Origin: Flavobacterium sp. ASV13
Lineage (GTDB): Bacteria > Bacteroidota > Bacteroidia > Flavobacteriales > Flavobacteriaceae
NCBI RefSeq assembly: GCF_000745775.1
Contig: NZ_JQJY01000003.1
Location: 62,001-126,000, forward strand
DNA: 64,000 nucleotides
Direction of reading: 5' to 3'
The stretch's first letter is position 1. Each line of letters opens with the position of its first letter. This document shows, in pieces, positions 60,835 through 64,000 of this stretch. The notes under the pieces are model-generated. The model did no database searches. It was not told the DNA's origin and saw nothing but the letters and a program-made list of their open reading frames with translations. Made by a program: the position numbers and the translations under genes.

Positions 60835-62103
60835 ATGAATAAACTAAAATTGGCCATTTTATTGCTTGTGGGAATCAGCTTTGAAATGCAGTCACAGGAA
60901 TTAGATGTGAATTTGCAAATCAGGCCTCGCTTTGAATACAGAAACGGTTACAAAACTTTATTACCTTACGGACAGGAAGGCACATCTCAAATTTCACAGC
61001 GTTCCCGATTAAATTTCAATTATAAACAAGAAGATTTAATTGTAAAACTGACTTTACAAAACACAAGAACCTGGGGAGATGTAGCGCCAACTGCTGTTGC
61101 TGATAAAAATGGAGTTGCAGTTTTTGAAGCTTGGGCACAATATAATTTTACAGAAAAATGGAGCGCAAGATTAGGTCGTCAAGTGCTATCTTATGACAAT
61201 CAGCGTATTTTAGGAGAACAAGATTGGGGACAACAAGCACAAAGTCATGATGCGTTGACCGTTTCCTTTCATAACGAAACTCAAAAGTTAGACTTTGGAG
61301 GCGCTTACAATTCAACTGCCGAAAATACATTTCAAACACCTTATACCGTTGCTAGTTACAAAGCGTTACAATATGCATGGTATCATAACCAATTTAACGA
61401 AGCTTTTGGTTTAAGCTTTTTATTGCTAAACACAGGTTATGAATATGCGCCTAATCCTAATCCTGCAAATAAATTATTAGTAGATTACAAACAAACTTTT
61501 GGACCTTATTTGACTTATAAAAAAGGCAAAATCGATACTAACTTTTGGTTTTACGGACAAACTGGAAAAAGTACCGATTTGCAAGTAAGCGCATGGAATG
61601 CTGCAGCTAATTTTGGATACAATATTACAGATGCTTTCAAAGCTGGTTTAGGTTACGAATTTTTATCCGGAAAAGCTTCAAACGATGGAAGCACCGTAAT
61701 CAAATCATTCAATCCGATTTTTGGAACGAATCACGGTTTCAATGGTTATATGGATTATTTTTATGTTGGAAATCACTTAAATAATGTTGGTTTACAAGAT
61801 GCTTTTATCAAATTGAATTATAATGTCAATAAATGGCAATTTGCTTTGATTCCGCATGTATTTTTATCAGCCGCTGATGTGGTTACGCCAGTAAATGAAA
61901 AATTAGATTCGTATTTAGGAACGGAGGTTGATGCAACTTTTGGCTATAATTTCAAAAAAAATATTACCGTTACCGGAGGTTATTCTCAAATGTTTGGATC
62001 TAAAACTTTAGAATTTATCAAAAACGGAGATGCAAATCATACCAACAATTGGGCTTGGTTGATGATTTCTGTAGATCCGAGAATTTTTAGCTGGAAAAAA
62101 TAG
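60835..62103 (+). CDS. alginate-export/porin-type outer membrane protein
   Basis: The 422-aa protein has a signal peptide (LLVGISFEMQSQ) and then a beta barrel of the alginate_exp (AlgE/OprD-like) type. The signature strands LNFNYKQEDLIVKLTLQNTR, WSARLGRQVLSYDNQRILGE and LDFGGAYNSTAENTF are present; it ends MISVDPRIFSWKK. Homologues occur next to nitrate and nitrite genes in Bacteroidota, where they are presumed to pass anions through the outer membrane. Alginate export itself is not implied, since no alginate genes are nearby. Confidence 0.85.
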   Translation: MNKLKLAILLLVGISFEMQSQELDVNLQIRPRFEYRNGYKTLLPYGQEGTSQISQRSRLNFNYKQEDLIVKLTLQNTRTWGDVAPTAVADKNGVAVFEAWAQYNFTEKWSARLGRQVLSYDNQRILGEQDWGQQAQSHDALTVSFHNETQKLDFGGAYNSTAENTFQTPYTVASYKALQYAWYHNQFNEAFGLSFLLLNTGYEYAPNPNPANKLLVDYKQTFGPYLTYKKGKIDTNFWFYGQTGKSTDLQVSAWNAAANFGYNITDAFKAGLGYEFLSGKASNDGSTVIKSFNPIFGTNHGFNGYMDYFYVGNHLNNVGLQDAFIKLNYNVNKWQFALIPHVFLSAADVVTPVNEKLDSYLGTEVDATFGYNFKKNITVTGGYSQMFGSKTLEFIKNGDANHTNNWAWLMISVDPRIFSWKK

Positions 62104-62125
62104 ATTTTCTTCAAAATTAACTCCT

Positions 62126-62168
62126 AAAAAATCCCCTTTTCCTATTTCGGAAAAAGGGATTTTTTTTT
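62126..62168 (+). terminator. terminator ending the nitrate island
   Basis: 16-bp arms with one mismatch (aaaaatcc...ttcc and its complement) are followed by a run of T, 22 bp after the porin stop. Confidence 0.85.
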
Positions 62169-62241
62169 GTCTTACTAAAATTTTGTTATATGATTTAATT
62201 ATTTATATTTGAAGTGATTACGAACCCCAAATTCTATCAAA

Positions 62242-62607
62242 ATGAAACCTTTCCTAAAACTGTCAATGCTGACATTTATTGTCACGCAAACAGGCATCGC
62301 TCAAAAGTACAATGATGCCTTAATTTCTAATAATTCCGAAATAAATTTTGCCAAAACGCAAAAAAGAGGAATCAAAAAAAACAGTATTGTTTATTATGTC
62401 GAGAATGACTTACAAACAATCTCTGCCTACAAAAGAAGCAAATTGAAATGGCAAACAAATGTAATTTCGGTGTGCGGAAAACCAAAAAAAGGACAACCTG
62501 AAATTAGATATGTAGGTTATAATTCAGATAAACTACTTATCGTTATGGGAAAACATAATTTTGCTGAAATTGATGTTAATAGTGGTGTTACAACACTTGT
62601 TGGTTAA
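62242..62607 (+). CDS. hypothetical exported protein
   Basis: No family recognised. The 121-aa product has a signal peptide ending TGIAQ. It is basic (KTQKRGIKKN, AYKRSKLKW), with a single Cys (VISVCGK) in the mature part. It has its own terminator. Confidence 0.6.
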   Translation: MKPFLKLSMLTFIVTQTGIAQKYNDALISNNSEINFAKTQKRGIKKNSIVYYVENDLQTISAYKRSKLKWQTNVISVCGKPKKGQPEIRYVGYNSDKLLIVMGKHNFAEIDVNSGVTTLVG

Positions 62608-62647
62608 GATTGCAAAAAAGATTTTTAATAATCTAAAATATATAATC

Positions 62648-62682
62648 TACCCTTTTCTTATTTGGAAAAGGGTATTTTTTTT
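62648..62682 (+). terminator. intrinsic terminator
   Basis: A perfect 10-bp stem (tacccttttc/gaaaagggta) has a 7-nt loop and a T run, 40 bp after the stop of the preceding gene. Confidence 0.85.
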
Positions 62683-62717
62683 GTTTTAAAGGTAAATTAT
62701 TCTAATTTTTTAATTAA

Positions 62718-62725
62718 TATATTTG
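62718..62725 (+). promoter_or_regulatory. -7 box of the 62731 gene
   Basis: TATATTTG matches TAnnTTTG and lies 5 bp before the ATG, so the leader would be very short. Confidence 0.45.
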
Positions 62726-62730
62726 ATATC

Positions 62731-63435
62731 ATGAAGAAACTTAAAAGTTTAGCAATTATATCAGTAATTATTCTCTTTTCTAGTTGTGAGAAGAAAATCA
62801 CCGATTTAGAGTTTGAGAAAAATGTAATGACCGAAATTTTCCCTAGTCTAATAGATTCAACTTGTATTGATATAAGATTATTTACAAATTTCCCTCCAGA
62901 ATATGGAGAATCTATATTCGATAAAACAGGACATTACATTGGTGTTGATAGTACTAAAGCTACACCAGAGCAAAAACAAAAGCTATTAGAATGGAAAATC
63001 AATACGGAAAAAATCAAAAAAGACACTTCTAAGATTATTGTTGCTTTTGATTCAATATTGAAAGATAACCAACAAGATTTAAATAAAGATTTCGAAAAAC
63101 ATTTTAAAAATGCTAAAATCTATATATCAAAAGAAAAAAAAGAAACAGAATATACTTTTGATTTTAAAAACATAAAACTCAACAATAAATTTGAACTCAG
63201 AAATATTTCTCAATTTCCAAAAGAAAGAGGTCTAATTTGGTTAACCAAATACGATTTTGTTTTTTCTGGAGCAGTTTTCTTTTCTAGAATACAATTTGAT
63301 AAGGATAAAAAATTTGGGATTCTAGATGGTGGCTTTGCTTGTGGTAGACTTTGCGGACAAGGTTATCGAATTTACATCAAGAAAGTCAATAATAAATGGA
63401 TAATTGATAAAATTGAAAATACTTGGGTTTCATAA
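62731..63435 (+). CDS. hypothetical lipoprotein
   Basis: No family recognised. The start at 62731 (MKKLKSLAII) is chosen since it opens a lipoprotein signal (IILFSSCEKK); an in-frame ATG at 62662 lies inside the preceding terminator. The product is about 234 aa, rich in Lys and Phe, with a C-terminal GILDGGFACGRLCGQGYRIY that resembles the end of periplasmic proteins of unknown function. No catalytic motif is visible. Confidence 0.7.
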   Translation: MKKLKSLAIISVIILFSSCEKKITDLEFEKNVMTEIFPSLIDSTCIDIRLFTNFPPEYGESIFDKTGHYIGVDSTKATPEQKQKLLEWKINTEKIKKDTSKIIVAFDSILKDNQQDLNKDFEKHFKNAKIYISKEKKETEYTFDFKNIKLNNKFELRNISQFPKERGLIWLTKYDFVFSGAVFFSRIQFDKDKKFGILDGGFACGRLCGQGYRIYIKKVNNKWIIDKIENTWVS

Positions 63436-63472
63436 ATTAAAAATAAAATAGTTTATTCAAAATCTTCTACAA

Positions 63473-64000
63473 ATGAAACTCATAGCCTGGAATTGCAACA
63501 TGGCATTCAGAAAAAAAGCAGAATTCATTCTCGCTTATCGTCCTGATATTGCTGTAATTTCAGAATGTGAAAATCCTGAAAAACTAAAATTCCCAGACGA
63601 AATAAAAGCACCAAACGACATTCTTTGGTATGGCACAAATCCGCATAAAGGAGTTGGTGTTTTTTCTTATAGCGATTATCGCTTTCAACTGCTCGATTGT
63701 CATAATCCGGATTTCAAAAATATTTTGCCAATTGCCGTTACTGGCGGAAAAGTTGATTTTATTTTGTTTGCAATTTGGGCAAATAATCCTAGTGATAAAG
63801 ATGGCGCTTACGTAACGCAGATTTGGAAAGCGATTAATTACTACGAAGATTTAATCAAAGAAACCAAAACCATTTTAATTGGCGATTTCAACAGCAATAC
63901 AATTTGGGACAAACCCCGTCGTGAAGGCAATCATACAACCGTGGTAAATAAATTAGCCGAAAAGAACATCTTCAGTACTTATCATAAATATTTCAATCAA
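63473..64000 (+). CDS. endonuclease/exonuclease/phosphatase family protein, 3' truncated
   Basis: The frame runs from the ATG at 63473 to the window end without a stop (176 codons seen). It begins KLIAWNCNMAFRKK, with the Asn and catalytic Asp/Glu residues in VISECENPEKL, and continues to LIGDFNSN with the conserved GDFN motif. This is the EEP fold (exonuclease III/DNase I type). The remaining catalytic His-Asp lies beyond the window. Whether it cuts DNA, lipids or inositol phosphates cannot be told. Confidence 0.85.
   Translation, partial: MKLIAWNCNMAFRKKAEFILAYRPDIAVISECENPEKLKFPDEIKAPNDILWYGTNPHKGVGVFSYSDYRFQLLDCHNPDFKNILPIAVTGGKVDFILFAIWANNPSDKDGAYVTQIWKAINYYEDLIKETKTILIGDFNSNTIWDKPRREGNHTTVVNKLAEKNIFSTYHKYFNQ

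Noticed and set aside
60835..62103. Alginate secretion function
   Set aside because: Only the barrel family is shared. No alginate polymerase or epimerase genes are present, and the context is nitrate metabolism.

Overview
The window reads as chromosomal DNA of a Bacteroidota bacterium, most likely a Flavobacterium. It is AT-rich, Shine-Dalgarno sequences are essentially absent and leaders are A-rich. Many genes are preceded by the flavobacterial -7 box TAnnTTTG, some with a -33 TTG. The gene content fits: bacillithiol enzyme BshA, a Bacteroidota-type LptD, a GH9 cellulase, an M43 metalloprotease, DUF4159 and META-domain lipoproteins. I see no rRNA, CRISPR array, insertion sequence, integrase or phage gene. 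The species assignment is an inference from these features.

Layout. 1-5.6 kb: the 3' part of an LpxH-like phosphoesterase, a small beta-barrel protein, a lipoprotein, bshA and a repeat-filled 520-bp gap. 4.8-12.8 kb: a heterodisulfide-reductase-like Fe-S pair, an MCE/MlaD protein and a cell-wall amidase, divergent from lptD and ridA. 12.5-15.9 kb: a minus-strand sugar-phosphate cluster (pfkA, gapA, a BadF-type GlcNAc-kinase-like protein, mgsA). 16.2-20.8 kb: a large tamB with no standard start codon. 20.9-28 kb: tsaD, rsmE, a DUF4159 protein, a TrmH methyltransferase, a secreted metalloprotease, an AI-2E transporter and a THUMP-like methyltransferase. 28-35 kb: a D-Ala-D-Ala dipeptidase, a desaturase, GH9 and ThuA genes, and an S10 carboxypeptidase. 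35-40 kb: a Crp/Fnr regulator, a LuxR-like membrane protein and four alpha/beta hydrolases, three of them tandem paralogues. 40.0-40.5 kb: a Ser-Pro-Arg tRNA operon with a decayed tRNA behind it. 40.7-49.4 kb: a thiolase, an NlpC/P60 hydrolase, an AraC regulator, an aldo/keto reductase, an mdaB-ygiN-like quinone operon, a methyltransferase and a LysR regulator. 49.8-52.4 kb: a DUF2130 protein and two META lipoproteins. 52.7-62.1 kb: a nitrate/nitrite island (nirB, nirD, DUF4202, NarX-like kinase, NarL-like regulator, narK, outer-membrane porin). The window ends in two small exported proteins and a truncated endonuclease/exonuclease/phosphatase gene.

The nitrate island is the most coherent system. 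A porin and NarK would import nitrate/nitrite, NirBD would reduce nitrite to ammonium, and the kinase carries an extracytoplasmic segment resembling nitrate-sensing PilJ/NarX domains. Its promoters carry TACGTA-type palindromes, two of them with the 7-2-7 geometry typical of NarL-family operators. No nitrate reductase lies in the window. A second regulatory candidate is a 7-4-7 palindrome about 42 bp upstream of the predicted start of the hydrolase operon, close to where a Crp/Fnr activator would bind; a Crp/Fnr gene lies in the same cluster.

The other conspicuous layer is intergenic. At least nine long inverted repeats of several families sit between genes, including two copies of a 32-39-bp-arm hairpin with a shared loop core and a three-level nested hairpin.
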